Below, one piece after another: positions 56,292 to 64,000 of a stretch of 64,000 nt of DNA (positions are counted from its first letter, which is position 1; every line of letters starts with the position of its first letter). The stretch spans positions 558,001 through 622,000 of the forward strand of contig NZ_JAPEPZ010000002.1 in the NCBI RefSeq assembly GCF_026339875.1, given 5' to 3'. Origin of the DNA: Streptomyces sp. NBC_01571. GTDB lineage: Bacteria > Actinomycetota > Actinomycetes > Streptomycetales > Streptomycetaceae. Made by a program: the position numbers and the translations under genes. Under the pieces are notes generated by a model. That model worked only from the letters and a program-made list of their open reading frames with translations. It was not told the DNA's origin and searched no databases.

Positions 56292-58241
56292 TTGCACAAG
56301 AGGAAGACGCGGCGTCGGCGTGTGACGCTCGCGATCGCGATGGGCGCGGTGGCCGCAGGCGGCCTCGCCGTCCTGCCGATCACAGCGCTGGCCGACACGA
56401 CGAGCGGCACCGCAGGCGCCGCGAGCAGCGCCCGGCAGCAGGACTTCGCCTCGGCCGCGGCGGAGTACCACGTCCCGTCGAGCGTCCTGCTCGGCCTGGC
56501 GTACCAGGAGTCGGCCTGGGAGTCGCACGGCGCGCAGGCCAGCGCCGACGGCGGCTACGGGCCCATGCACCTCACCGACGTGACCCCGGCCATGATGGCC
56601 TCCGGCGGCGCGGGCGCCGTCGGGCGCAGCGATCTGAAGTCGATGGCCGCGAACCCGGCGCTGCACACCCTGCAGGCCGCCGCGAAGCTGACCGGCCTGT
56701 CCGAGGACGCGCTGCGCAAGGACCCCGCGGCGAACATCCGCGGTGGCGCGGCCCTGCTGGCCTCGTACGAGAAGCAGGTGGCCGGCGGCGTGCCGTCGGA
56801 CACCGCTCAGTGGTACGGCGCGGTCGCCCGCTACAGCCAGTCGACGCGGAAGCAGGACGCGGCGGGCTTCGCCAACCGCGTCTTCGCCACCATCCGCGGC
56901 GGCGCCGGCGTCACCACCAAGGACGGCCAGCGCGTCCGGCTCGACGCCACCCCTTCGGTGAGCCCCGCCACCGCCCAGGTGGAGCGGCTGCACCTGAAGG
57001 CCGCTGCCGCCACGGACACCGAGTGCCCGCCGGCCGTGCCGTGCACCTTCGTACCCGGCTCCCCGGCCGGCCTGCAGGCGTCGAACCGCCCCGCCAACGG
57101 CATCAAGATCGACACCATCGTCATCCACGACCTGGAGGGCACATACGACTCCGGCGTGGCCGCTCTCGCCAACCCGTCGAACAGCGTGTCGACCAACTAC
57201 GTCATGCGGTCCTCGGACGGCGCGGTGACGCAGATGGTGGCCACGAAGGACATCGCCTTCCACGCGGGCAACTACTCCTCGAACCTCCACTCGATCGGCA
57301 TCGAGCACGAGGGCTACGCCGCGCAGGGCGCCACCTGGTACACCGAGGCGCAGTACGAGTCCACGGCCTACCTCGTGCAGTACCTGGCCCACCGGTTCGA
57401 CATACCACTGGACCGCCAGCACATCCTGGGTCACGACGACGTCGCCGGGCCGAGCCTGACCGGTGTCCGCTCGCAGCACTGGGACCCGGGACCGAGCTGG
57501 GACTGGGACCACTTCATGCGCCTGCTCGGCGCGCCGCTCAGCGGCCTGCGGAGCGAGGCGCCCGTGGGCTCGGTCGTGACCATCGACCCCGTCTTCGACA
57601 CCAACCTGCAGACCGTCCAGGTGTGCCCGATCGACGACCCGACCGGTGCGACGACCGCGTGCACGGACCGGCAGCAGGCATCGAACTTCGTCTTCCTGCG
57701 CACCGCGCCTGACGCGTCCGCCCCGCTCTTCGGCGACCAGGCGATCCACGGCACGGCCGCGGGCACGGACAAGATCAGCGACTGGGGCAGCACCGCGCAG
57801 ACCGGCCAGCAGTTCGTCGTCGCCGACCAGCAGGGCGACTGGACGGCGATCTGGTTCAGCGGCGCGAAAGTGTGGTTCTACAACCCGGGCGGCCAGAACA
57901 CCAAGCAGGCCTACGGCGTGAAGACCATCTCCGCCGCGGGCAGCACCCCGGTGGCCATCTACGGGTCGAGCTACCCGGACGCGTCGGAGTACCCGGCCGG
58001 CCTGGGCGCCTCGACGCAGGCCCCGATCAGCGGGTACAGCCTTCCCGCGGGCCAGGCGTACGTCGCCACGCAGCCGCCGAACGCCACGGTGGACTACTTC
58101 AAGTCCAGCGGGACGGTCGTCACCGGCGCGAAGACGCAGTACACGATCCAGTACAACCACCGCGTGGCGCTGGTGTATTCGGGCGACGTGACCGCGACTC
58201 CCGTGACCAAACACTGGGAGGACAGCGGCGCGAAGCGCTGA
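56292..58241 (+). CDS. secreted N-acetylmuramoyl-L-alanine amidase with lytic-transglycosylase-like domain
   Basis: TTG start preceded by AAGGA. The 649-residue protein has a basic signal peptide (HKRKTRRRRVTLAIAMGAVA, cleaved near ALA). An N-terminal lysozyme-like or muramidase-type domain follows (about 50-225: ASAAAEYHVPSSVLLGLAYQ, ESAWESHGAQASADGGYGPM, HLTDVTP). An Amidase_2 domain (about 255-420) has zinc ligands H279 (TIVIHDLEGT) and H381 (ILGHDDVAGP) and the segment HAGNYSSNLHSIGIEHEGYA. A C-terminal SH3-like region of about 200 residues follows. It should cut peptidoglycan between MurNAc and L-Ala outside the cell, perhaps with glycan cleavage by the first domain. Confidence 0.9.
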   Translation: MHKRKTRRRRVTLAIAMGAVAAGGLAVLPITALADTTSGTAGAASSARQQDFASAAAEYHVPSSVLLGLAYQESAWESHGAQASADGGYGPMHLTDVTPAMMASGGAGAVGRSDLKSMAANPALHTLQAAAKLTGLSEDALRKDPAANIRGGAALLASYEKQVAGGVPSDTAQWYGAVARYSQSTRKQDAAGFANRVFATIRGGAGVTTKDGQRVRLDATPSVSPATAQVERLHLKAAAATDTECPPAVPCTFVPGSPAGLQASNRPANGIKIDTIVIHDLEGTYDSGVAALANPSNSVSTNYVMRSSDGAVTQMVATKDIAFHAGNYSSNLHSIGIEHEGYAAQGATWYTEAQYESTAYLVQYLAHRFDIPLDRQHILGHDDVAGPSLTGVRSQHWDPGPSWDWDHFMRLLGAPLSGLRSEAPVGSVVTIDPVFDTNLQTVQVCPIDDPTGATTACTDRQQASNFVFLRTAPDASAPLFGDQAIHGTAAGTDKISDWGSTAQTGQQFVVADQQGDWTAIWFSGAKVWFYNPGGQNTKQAYGVKTISAAGSTPVAIYGSSYPDASEYPAGLGASTQAPISGYSLPAGQAYVATQPPNATVDYFKSSGTVVTGAKTQYTIQYNHRVALVYSGDVTATPVTKHWEDSGAKR

Positions 58242-58282
58242 CGCACAGGCACACAGGCGGCTGTGAGCGCGAGTTGTCGCGA

Positions 58283-58321
58283 GGTGGCCCGGCCGGGGCG
58301 GTGAGCCCCGGCCGGGCCACC
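58283..58321 (+). terminator. terminator after the amidase gene
   Basis: A perfect 17-bp stem (GGTGGCCCGGCCGGGGC at 58283-58299 with 58305-58321) closes a 5-base loop, 41 bases past the stop. Confidence 0.85.
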
Positions 58322-58604
58322 GGCATGTACGGGGCGAGGCGGGTCGGATGCGGCTGGACGCTGCCGGTCCGGATGGTGGCACGCGGGACGGACCGCCGGC
58401 GTCCGACGCGCGCCCTCCGCCCTCACTCCAATCGGGCGAAGGGCGTTGTGGCATGCCAGCCCGCCAGACCGCTGTGCACCACCGCGCACCCGGTCAGAGA
58501 CCCGACCATGGCAGGTCATAGCGTTTCGGAGCGCATACTTCCTTGGCACCGCAACCGCCGCGGCCCTCACCATCCGGCTCCGTACGTGATCGACCGGACA
58601 GGTC

Positions 58605-58976
58605 CTAAAGGTCGGTGCGTCCACCGAAGTGCTCGGGTACCTGGTCGCGCAGTACCCGCTCCACCTCGTAGAACTCGTCCTTCTGGCCAAGTCGCGAGCG
58701 ATGGAGTGCGAGGCGCAAGCCCTTGATCAGCTCTTCCAGCCGGACCTCGTCACCCTCGTCGCTCTGCTTCCGTGCTTCCGCCAGGAGGCCTGCGAACGCG
58801 GCTACGGCCGAGTCCTTGTCGCGCTCCCACAGCCAGGCGAACACGTTCCCGAACGCGTCGCCCGGGTTCGCGCTCTGACCTTCGACGCGGTAGATGGCGA
58901 CGTCGTTGGCCTCGTTGCGGATGAAGCCTGTGAGCAGGTGGTCGAACGTCCTGCAGGGCACTTCCACGCTGTCCAT
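58605..58976 (-). CDS. small hypothetical protein
   Basis: ATG at 58976 follows GAGGGG by five bases. The 123-residue acidic protein reads MDSVEVPCRTFDHLLTGFIR, NEANDVAIYRVEGQSANPGD and FGNVFAWLWERDKDSAVAAF, then a helical part (RLEELIKGLRLALHRSRLGQ). It has no signal peptide. I do not recognise a family. It stands alone. Confidence 0.6.
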   Translation of the reverse strand: MDSVEVPCRTFDHLLTGFIRNEANDVAIYRVEGQSANPGDAFGNVFAWLWERDKDSAVAAFAGLLAEARKQSDEGDEVRLEELIKGLRLALHRSRLGQKDEFYEVERVLRDQVPEHFGGRTDL

Positions 58977-59212
58977 GTACGCCCCTCTCGTCAACAGGTG
59001 TCGGGGTCATCCTGGCGGCAGTTGGGCAGCCGGGACAGTATGCCCGGCGGACGCAGACCCGGTCGACGAAGCATCACCAGGCGCACGGCCCGGTCCTTCC
59101 CGGTCGTACAGGACCCTGGGACAGGGACAGTCCACCGGTCATCACGGCGGCCACCATCAGCAGGAGCGGCCGTGCGGCTGCGCGACGGCTGCGATCCGCA
59201 CCGTGTGACGGA

Positions 59213-59809
59213 TCAGCGGGCGATCGAGATCGCGAAGGGCGCGAATCCGCTGGACCGAATCAGGTGCGGTACGAACAGGATTGCGGCTTCGGTGGCGCGG
59301 GCGGTCTGGATCCCGCCGAGATCAGTGATCCGCTCCTCGTGCCAGCCGAGGTCGGTGAGCAGTTCGCGGACGGTCTGCTTGGCCCGCGGGTCGTCGCCGG
59401 AGAGGAAGACGTCGGGCGCCTGGGTGAGCATGGCCGGCGCGGTCATCACCGGGAAGAGCATGGTGTTGAGTGTCTTGACGACGCGCGTTTCGGGGAGTGC
59501 TTCCTGGAGTTGCTCGGCGAGGCTGGAGCCGGGGTAGATCAGGTCGGCGGGCAGCCCGTCCGGCCCGTCGACGGTGGCGTTGGAGACGTCGACGAGGATC
59601 TTGGCGCGCAGTTCACCGCGCAGGGCGACGAGCCGGTCCAGTGAGCCGGCGCCCGGGGTGGCGTTGACGACGATGTGGGCTGTCCGGGCAGCGTCGGCGG
59701 CGGCGCCCGGCGCGCGGTCCGCCACGGTCACCTCATGCCCTGCCCGGGTGAGGGCTGTTGCCAGGTTGCCGCCGACGCGGCCGTTTCCGAGAACTGCGAT
59801 CGCGGTCAT
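59213..59809 (-). CDS. NADPH-dependent F420 reductase-like NAD(P)-binding protein
   Basis: The 198-residue protein has an N-terminal Rossmann fold with IAVLGNGRVGGNLATALTRA, then VVNATPGAGSLDRLVALRGE, LVDVSNATVDGPDGL, YPGSSLAEQLQEALPETRVV and KTLNTMLFPVMTAP. The order matches F420:NADP oxidoreductase-like proteins, although the dinucleotide loop is GNGRVGG and cofactor use is uncertain. It lies 41 bases after the IMPase-like gene and is probably in its operon, opposite a LysR regulator. Confidence 0.8.
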   Translation of the reverse strand: MTAIAVLGNGRVGGNLATALTRAGHEVTVADRAPGAAADAARTAHIVVNATPGAGSLDRLVALRGELRAKILVDVSNATVDGPDGLPADLIYPGSSLAEQLQEALPETRVVKTLNTMLFPVMTAPAMLTQAPDVFLSGDDPRAKQTVRELLTDLGWHEERITDLGGIQTARATEAAILFVPHLIRSSGFAPFAISIAR

Positions 59810-59850
59810 GATGATCTGGTCCTTCCGTGCGTGCGGGTTGCGGTGTGCGG

Positions 59851-60669
59851 TCAGCGTGAGAGTGTGGCGACGGCCTCGGCGTGGACGCCGGGCGCGGCGG
59901 CCAGGAAGCTCTCGCTCCGCGGGGTCCACGGGCGGCCCTCGGCGTCGGAGATCTGTCCGCCGGCCTCGGTGACGAGCAGCGCCCCCGGCAGCAGGTCCGC
60001 GCGGGCGCCGGCGAACTGCCAGAAGGCGTCGATCCTGCCGGCGGCGACGTTCAGCAGGTGCAGGGTCGCGGGCACGGCGGTGCGGACGACGAGGGCGTCG
60101 AAGAGCATCGCGGTGATCGAGGAGCCGACGCGCCGCACGACCTTCTCGTCCTCGTCCGGCCGGGCCTGGCTGGTGGCCACGATGCTCAGGCCGAGGTCCG
60201 CGGTCCGGGAGACGTGCAGCGGCCTGCCGTCGAGGTGGGCGCCCGCGCCGGTGAGCGCGGTGTAGGTCTCGCCGGTCAACGGCAGGTGGACCACGGTGAG
60301 CACCGGCTGGTTCTCGCGCACGAGGGTGGCGGTCACCGCCCACTCCGGCAGGGCGTGCAGGTGGTTGACATTGCCTTCGGCGGGATCCACGACCCACCAT
60401 TCGCCGGGCGGCAGCGCCCCGCCGTCCAGTTCGTCCTCCACCCAGCCGGCGTCCGGGCGCAGGCCCGTGAGGCGGGGGCGCAGGATGTCGAGGGCCGTGT
60501 CGTCGTTGGCGGCGAGCGCGCGCATCAGCTCTTCGCGGGTCCGGTAGCGGATCACCTCTCCGAAGCGCTCGCGCAGCGCCGAACCGGCCGCGCGCACGGC
60601 GATCGCGGTCTGGTCGAGCAGGTCGGCGTCGGAGGCGGCGACGTCAGTGGTCTTCAGCGTTTCGGGCAT
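59851..60669 (-). CDS. inositol monophosphatase family protein with altered metal site
   Basis: The 272-residue protein follows the IMPase fold: WVEDELDGGALPPGEWWVVD, PAEGNVNHLHALPEWAVTAT, LTVVHLPLTGETYTALTGAG, HLLNVAAGRIDAFWQFAGAR, ADLLPGALLVTEAGG. Normal IMPases have DPxDGTxN; here the second Asp is E98 and the Thr is N100 (D95 kept). The WD of the C-terminal motif is AD. I recall a streptomycete subfamily with the DPVEGN form, so this is probably a conserved variant and not decay. It may still be a phosphatase or may have another role. It is divergent from a LysR gene. Confidence 0.8.
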   Translation of the reverse strand: MPETLKTTDVAASDADLLDQTAIAVRAAGSALRERFGEVIRYRTREELMRALAANDDTALDILRPRLTGLRPDAGWVEDELDGGALPPGEWWVVDPAEGNVNHLHALPEWAVTATLVRENQPVLTVVHLPLTGETYTALTGAGAHLDGRPLHVSRTADLGLSIVATSQARPDEDEKVVRRVGSSITAMLFDALVVRTAVPATLHLLNVAAGRIDAFWQFAGARADLLPGALLVTEAGGQISDAEGRPWTPRSESFLAAAPGVHAEAVATLSR

Positions 60670-60806
60670 GGTGGTGCTCCCGTGTGATGAGGGGGGATGA
60701 GGCCGGTCGGGCCGGGCTGTGCGTTCCGTCTTGCGACCTGGTCTCGACGGTATCCAGCCCCTCAATTAACTTCAAATGCATGTCAGGCACGCATAGGGTT
60801 ACTCAT

Positions 60807-61706
60807 ATGCAATTGGATTTGAACCTGCTCGCCGCGCTCGACGCGCTGCTGGAGGAGGGAAGTGTGAACGGAGCGGCCGCGCGCCTGCACGTCACTGCCC
60901 CCGCCATGAGCCGGAGTCTGGGCCGAATCCGGCGCACGACCGGGGATCAGATCCTGGTGCGCACGGGCCGCACGATGACTCCGACGCCCTATGCGATCGC
61001 CGTCCGGGAGCAGGTGCACGAGCTGCTGCACCAGGTCCAGGGGGTGCTGGCACCGAGCCGTGACCTCGATCTGGCAACGCTGGAACGCACTTTCACTCTC
61101 CGCTGGCACGATTCCCTGGTCTCCCTGAGCGGCCCCGCACTGCTCGCGGCCGTGCGCGGACAGGCGCCGGGCGTGCGACTGCGTTTCGTCGCGGAATCGA
61201 GCATCGACACCCCCGGTCTGCGGCGCGGCGAGGTCGACCTGGAGGCGAACGCCAACCGCCCGAGCGCACCGGACATCCGTGCCGAGAACGTGGGCGGGAG
61301 CCGCCTCGCCATCGTCGTGAGACGGGGGCACCCCCTCACCCGCGTCAGGACCGTCACCGCGAAGCGGTACGCCGACGCTGAGCACATCACCGTCTCGCGA
61401 CGTGGAAACCTCAGCAACGCCCTCGACGAGGCCCTCGCGCGACTCGGCCTCACCCGCCGCGTGGTGGCGACCGTGCCCACGGAAGCGGCCGCGTTGGAGT
61501 TCGCGCGCGGCTCCGACCTCCTGGTCAGCGTCCCCGAAGCCACCACGCGGTCCGCGGTCGCCGACCTCGGCCTGGTCGTGCTCCCCCTCCCGATCGAACT
61601 ACCCGCGGCACCGGTATACCTGTCGTGGCATCAGCGCTACGACACCGACCACGCCCACGCCTGGCTGCGTGGGCTGGCGCGAACCGCGCTGAGCGTCGTC
61701 CCGTAA
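60807..61706 (+). CDS. LysR-family transcriptional regulator
   Basis: The 299-residue protein starts MQLDLNLLAALDALLEEGSV and has the HTH NGAAARLHVTAPAMSRSLGR. The effector domain reads LRWHDSLVSLSGPALLAAVR, GEVDLEANANRPSAPDIRAE, and FARGSDLLVSVPEATTRSAV. It is of the NodD-like DNLNLL type. It is divergent from the IMPase/F420-reductase-like operon with a 137-base gap that contains ATGCAT-rich sequence (60774-60800), a likely binding region. Ligand unknown. Confidence 0.9.
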   Translation: MQLDLNLLAALDALLEEGSVNGAAARLHVTAPAMSRSLGRIRRTTGDQILVRTGRTMTPTPYAIAVREQVHELLHQVQGVLAPSRDLDLATLERTFTLRWHDSLVSLSGPALLAAVRGQAPGVRLRFVAESSIDTPGLRRGEVDLEANANRPSAPDIRAENVGGSRLAIVVRRGHPLTRVRTVTAKRYADAEHITVSRRGNLSNALDEALARLGLTRRVVATVPTEAAALEFARGSDLLVSVPEATTRSAVADLGLVVLPLPIELPAAPVYLSWHQRYDTDHAHAWLRGLARTALSVVP

Positions 61707-61877
61707 CTGCTGGTCATGGGTGGGTCGATCTGTGGTCGCTCCCCCGCCCCGCCATCGTCACCGTCGGGCTCCAACCCGGTGCCGTCGACCGGCCGTATCG
61801 CGCCGCATCCCCCTCCTGCCGAAGGTGCGGTCATGCGCGCGATAGCGTCTGCGCCGTCCGGCGCGCAAGCTGGAAGC

Positions 61878-62777
61878 ATGGACACCTTCACGCTCGGAAA
61901 CGTGGGGATCACCCGCGTGGTGGAGCAGCCCGCCAGAGGCCTCGCCCGCGACTTCGTCTTCCCCGACGTGCCCGTCGAGCACTGGCGGGCGCACGAGGAC
62001 TGGCTCGCCCCCGCCTTCCTCGACCCGGCCGCCGACGAGATCCGTGTCATGATCCAGACCTGGCTGATCCGCAGCGAGGGCCGGACGATCCTGATCGACA
62101 CCGGCATCGGCAACGACCGGGAGCGCCCGGCCATGCCGTCCTTCCACCATCTGAACACCCACTACCTCGGAGAGCTGGCGGCGGGAGGCGTCCGCCCGCA
62201 GGACGTGGACACGGTGATCTGCACCCATGTCCACGGCGACCACGTCGGGTGGAACACCCGCCTGACGGACGACGGGGAGTGGCGGCCGACCTTCCCCAAC
62301 GCCCAGTACGTCATCTCGCGCGCCGACTTCGACTACTGGAACCCGGCCAACGGACACCGGACCCGCTCCGGCCCTCGGATGGCCAACGTCTTCGAGGACA
62401 GCGTCGCCCCCGTCCACCAGGCCGGACAGACCGTGCTCTGGGAGGGCGACAGCTACGACATCGACGCCCAGCTCCGTATCGAGCCGGCCCCCGGCCATAC
62501 GCCCGGCTCCTCCGTCGTGTGGCTGCGGTCGGGCGAGGACCGGGCGGTGTTCGCCGGGGATCTGCTGCACAGCCCACTGCAGATCGTGGAGCCGGACGAC
62601 TGCGCCAGCTTCGATGAGGACGAGTCCCGCGCACGGGACAGCCGGCTCCGCGTGCTGGGCGAGGCCGCCGACCGGGGCGCTCTGCTGTTCCCGGCGCATT
62701 TCCCCGGGCCAGGCGCGGTCGAAGTGAGCCGCGTCGGCGACCGGTTCGCGGTGAAGGATTGGGCGGCATGGCGGTGA
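61878..62777 (+). CDS. MBL-fold metallo-hydrolase
   Basis: The 299-residue protein has the metallo-beta-lactamase fold with THVHGDHVGWN holding H117, H119, D121 and H122. Further ligands lie in PAPGHTPGSSVVWL, RAVFAGDLLHSP and LLFPAHFPGPG. The segment FPNAQYVISRADFDYW is typical of quorum-quenching-lactonase-like and related hydrolases (AttM/AiiB side). It has no signal peptide, so it is cytoplasmic. Substrate unknown; lactone, ester or phosphodiester are possible. Confidence 0.88.
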   Translation: MDTFTLGNVGITRVVEQPARGLARDFVFPDVPVEHWRAHEDWLAPAFLDPAADEIRVMIQTWLIRSEGRTILIDTGIGNDRERPAMPSFHHLNTHYLGELAAGGVRPQDVDTVICTHVHGDHVGWNTRLTDDGEWRPTFPNAQYVISRADFDYWNPANGHRTRSGPRMANVFEDSVAPVHQAGQTVLWEGDSYDIDAQLRIEPAPGHTPGSSVVWLRSGEDRAVFAGDLLHSPLQIVEPDDCASFDEDESRARDSRLRVLGEAADRGALLFPAHFPGPGAVEVSRVGDRFAVKDWAAWR

Positions 62778-62810
62778 GGACGCTCCGCGGCACCCGCATG
62801 ACCGACCTCA

Positions 62811-62930
62811 GGTCAGGGGCAGCCGCATGATGGTCGGGTCGAGCCATCGGCCGAACTTCGCGCCGACCTCGGGCACCCTGCCGATGTGATGGAGCCCGAA
62901 CCGTTCGGGCGGACGGATCGACGAGCCAGT
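62811..62930 (-). pseudogene. C-terminal fragment of a GNAT acetyltransferase
   Basis: Minus-strand reading ERFGLHHIGRVPEVGAKFGR then WLDPTIMRLPLT is the recognisable end of phosphinothricin-acetyltransferase-like GNAT proteins (GFRxVGxxxEVGxKFGRWLD). The sequence upstream (62930-63176) does not continue the family. It is an orphan fragment. Confidence 0.6.
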
Positions 62931-63250
62931 AGAGGCCCGTAGAGGCCTGTAGCTCAACTGGCCAAGCCGACACGGCGTCGAACTCTGCCTCTGCACGGCG
63001 GATCCCTTTCGTCGGGATCGACCGGTCACCGGCGCCCCGCGGCCTCCGTTCCGGTACGTCCCCGGGGGCTCCGACCGTCCCCGGACGAGACCCCGGCACC
63101 GCACGGACCGAGCAACCGTACCGTCGTTACCCGTAGTCGGCTTCCGCCAGGCGGTAAACCGCAGACGCTCACCCACTGTTCACTCCACGAACATCAGCGG
63201 CTCCCATGCACCCCACCCACCACCCGAGATCCCGACCTAGTGTCACGTGG

Positions 63251-64000
63251 GTGACAAGACTCCTGTTCCTCTCCGACGGGGTGGGCCGGTCGGAGCCCAC
63301 GGACACCCGCGCCCTCCCGCGCAGATCACGGCTCCGCCCCCTCGCGCCCGTCGCCGTCGTGGCCGCCGCCGCCGGCCTGTTCACCACTCTGCTGATTCCG
63401 CCGGCCACGAGCGCCTCCGCGTCGGCGCACCCCGCACTCCCGCTCGGCCTCGTCCAACATGCTCCGACACATCCGGACGACGAGGCCGAGGACGGCGTCC
63501 GTGCACCGTCGGGTCCCGTCGTGCCGCCGCAACCGGACGACGGTGCCTCGGCAACGGCCGACCGGCGCCCGGCGCGGAGTGCCCCGGACTCGATCCAGAC
63601 GGCGTCGGACACCGAACGGATCGCGCCCGGAGTGACCTTGACCCGTCAGCGCTCGGTGGACGCCGCCGGGTTCCTCGACGGATACGTGCTGCGCGCCGAC
63701 CTCGACGGCCCGACCCGGCCCCGGCTGCTCGCCCCGACCGTGAGCACCCGCGACACGCCCACGAACCTGGCCGACCGCGCCAAAGCCGTGGCCGCCACCA
63801 ACGGCGACTTCTTCGCCATCGACACCACCAACGCGCCCATCGGCCCGGAGGTCAGGGACGGCGAGCTGATCAAGGCCGACGCCCGCCCGGCTTCGGTGGT
63901 CGGCCTCGACAAGAACGGTGTCGGGCAGATCGCCGATCTTCTGCTCGAGGGCAGCGTCACGGTGGACGGCGCCCCGCGCGATCTGGCCGGGCTCAACCCG
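63251..64000 (+). CDS. secreted phosphodiester glycosidase-like (NAGPA) protein, 5' part
   Basis: The frame from GTG 63251 is open to the end of the window (250 codons) and continues beyond. It has a signal or anchor segment (LAPVAVVAAAAGLFTTLLI, about 35-53). A Pro/Asp-rich linker is followed by TERIAPGVTLTRQRSVDAAG, FLDGYVLRADL and KAVAATNGDFFAIDTTNAPI and PEVRDGELI. The NGDFFxI..AP.GP segment is the mark of the NAGPA/exopolysaccharide phosphodiester glycosidase domain. TAGTGT at 63238-63243 could be a -10 box giving a nearly leaderless mRNA. It should act outside the cell on sugar phosphodiesters; the C-terminus is not visible here. Confidence 0.75.
   Translation, partial: MTRLLFLSDGVGRSEPTDTRALPRRSRLRPLAPVAVVAAAAGLFTTLLIPPATSASASAHPALPLGLVQHAPTHPDDEAEDGVRAPSGPVVPPQPDDGASATADRRPARSAPDSIQTASDTERIAPGVTLTRQRSVDAAGFLDGYVLRADLDGPTRPRLLAPTVSTRDTPTNLADRAKAVAATNGDFFAIDTTNAPIGPEVRDGELIKADARPASVVGLDKNGVGQIADLLLEGSVTVDGAPRDLAGLNP

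Noticed and set aside
56039..57712. Second long plus-strand frame overlapping the amidase gene
   Set aside because: It is Arg/Pro/Gly-rich and out of frame with the amidase, whose zinc ligands and signal peptide are clear.
62945..62990. tRNA-like A-box (TAGCTCAACTGG)
   Set aside because: The D-arm-like match is not followed by an anticodon arm or a T-loop at the right distance, and no acceptor pairing is visible. At most a chance match or tiny tRNA fragment.

Overview
The window looks like a stretch of a Streptomyces (or close relative) chromosome. It is extremely GC-rich throughout, uses GTG and TTG starts with GGAGG-type ribosome binding sites, has promoters set directly at start codons, and is crowded with Tat- or Sec-exported hydrolases, LysR/MarR/CGNR/XRE regulators and acetyltransferases. 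The many gene fragments, transposase remnants and small GC-rich repeats suggest a chromosome arm rather than the conserved core; that placement is inference.

Layout. 0-5 kb: a frameshifted gpsA end, a threonine aldolase, the C-terminal half of a drug exporter, a small membrane protein behind an operator-covered leaderless promoter, an IS630 remnant and a secreted ALF-repeat protein. 5-10 kb: a secreted GH16 beta-glucanase with three discoidin-type domains under a LacI-type operator, then a damaged stretch where a conserved hypothetical gene is joined to a headless methyltransferase/ASCH/NUDIX gene. 10-21 kb: secreted peptidases (an M4 thermolysin-like enzyme, a 1,288-residue subtilase, a HEYGHH metallopeptidase), a membrane-anchored HTH protein and small secreted proteins. 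21-23 kb: a YdeI-like protein and an IS5-type transposase relic.

23-36.4 kb is a glycan-degradation island: a GH92 alpha-mannosidase, then a compact three-gene operon of a GH127-like beta-L-arabinofuranosidase and GH106 and GH78 alpha-L-rhamnosidases. All carry export signals, and each unit has its own palindromic operator and terminator. The set would suit stripping rhamnose and arabinose from plant polysaccharides such as pectin side chains or gum-like arabinogalactans; no sugar transporter is present in the window.

37-44 kb: a LysR/NADP-oxidoreductase pair, two uncharacterised proteins, and a CGNR zinc-finger regulator divergent from an epoxide hydrolase, with two matching operators between them and a 30-codon upstream ORF coupled to the hydrolase. 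43.8-47 kb: a LysR gene divergent from a translationally coupled trio encoding a Vat-type acetyltransferase, a Vgb-type lyase and a YciI-domain protein. This is a plausible two-component streptogramin (A plus B) resistance cassette.

47-64 kb: GNAT protein, lipoprotein, a MarR-DHA2 efflux pair, a membrane protein/winged-helix pair behind twin 17-bp operators, relics of a type I-E-like CRISPR array split by an unrelated gene, an IstB (IS21) remnant, a peptidoglycan amidase, an F420-reductase-like protein plus unusual IMPase-family protein opposite a LysR gene, an MBL-fold hydrolase, and the start of a secreted phosphodiester-glycosidase-like protein that runs off the end.
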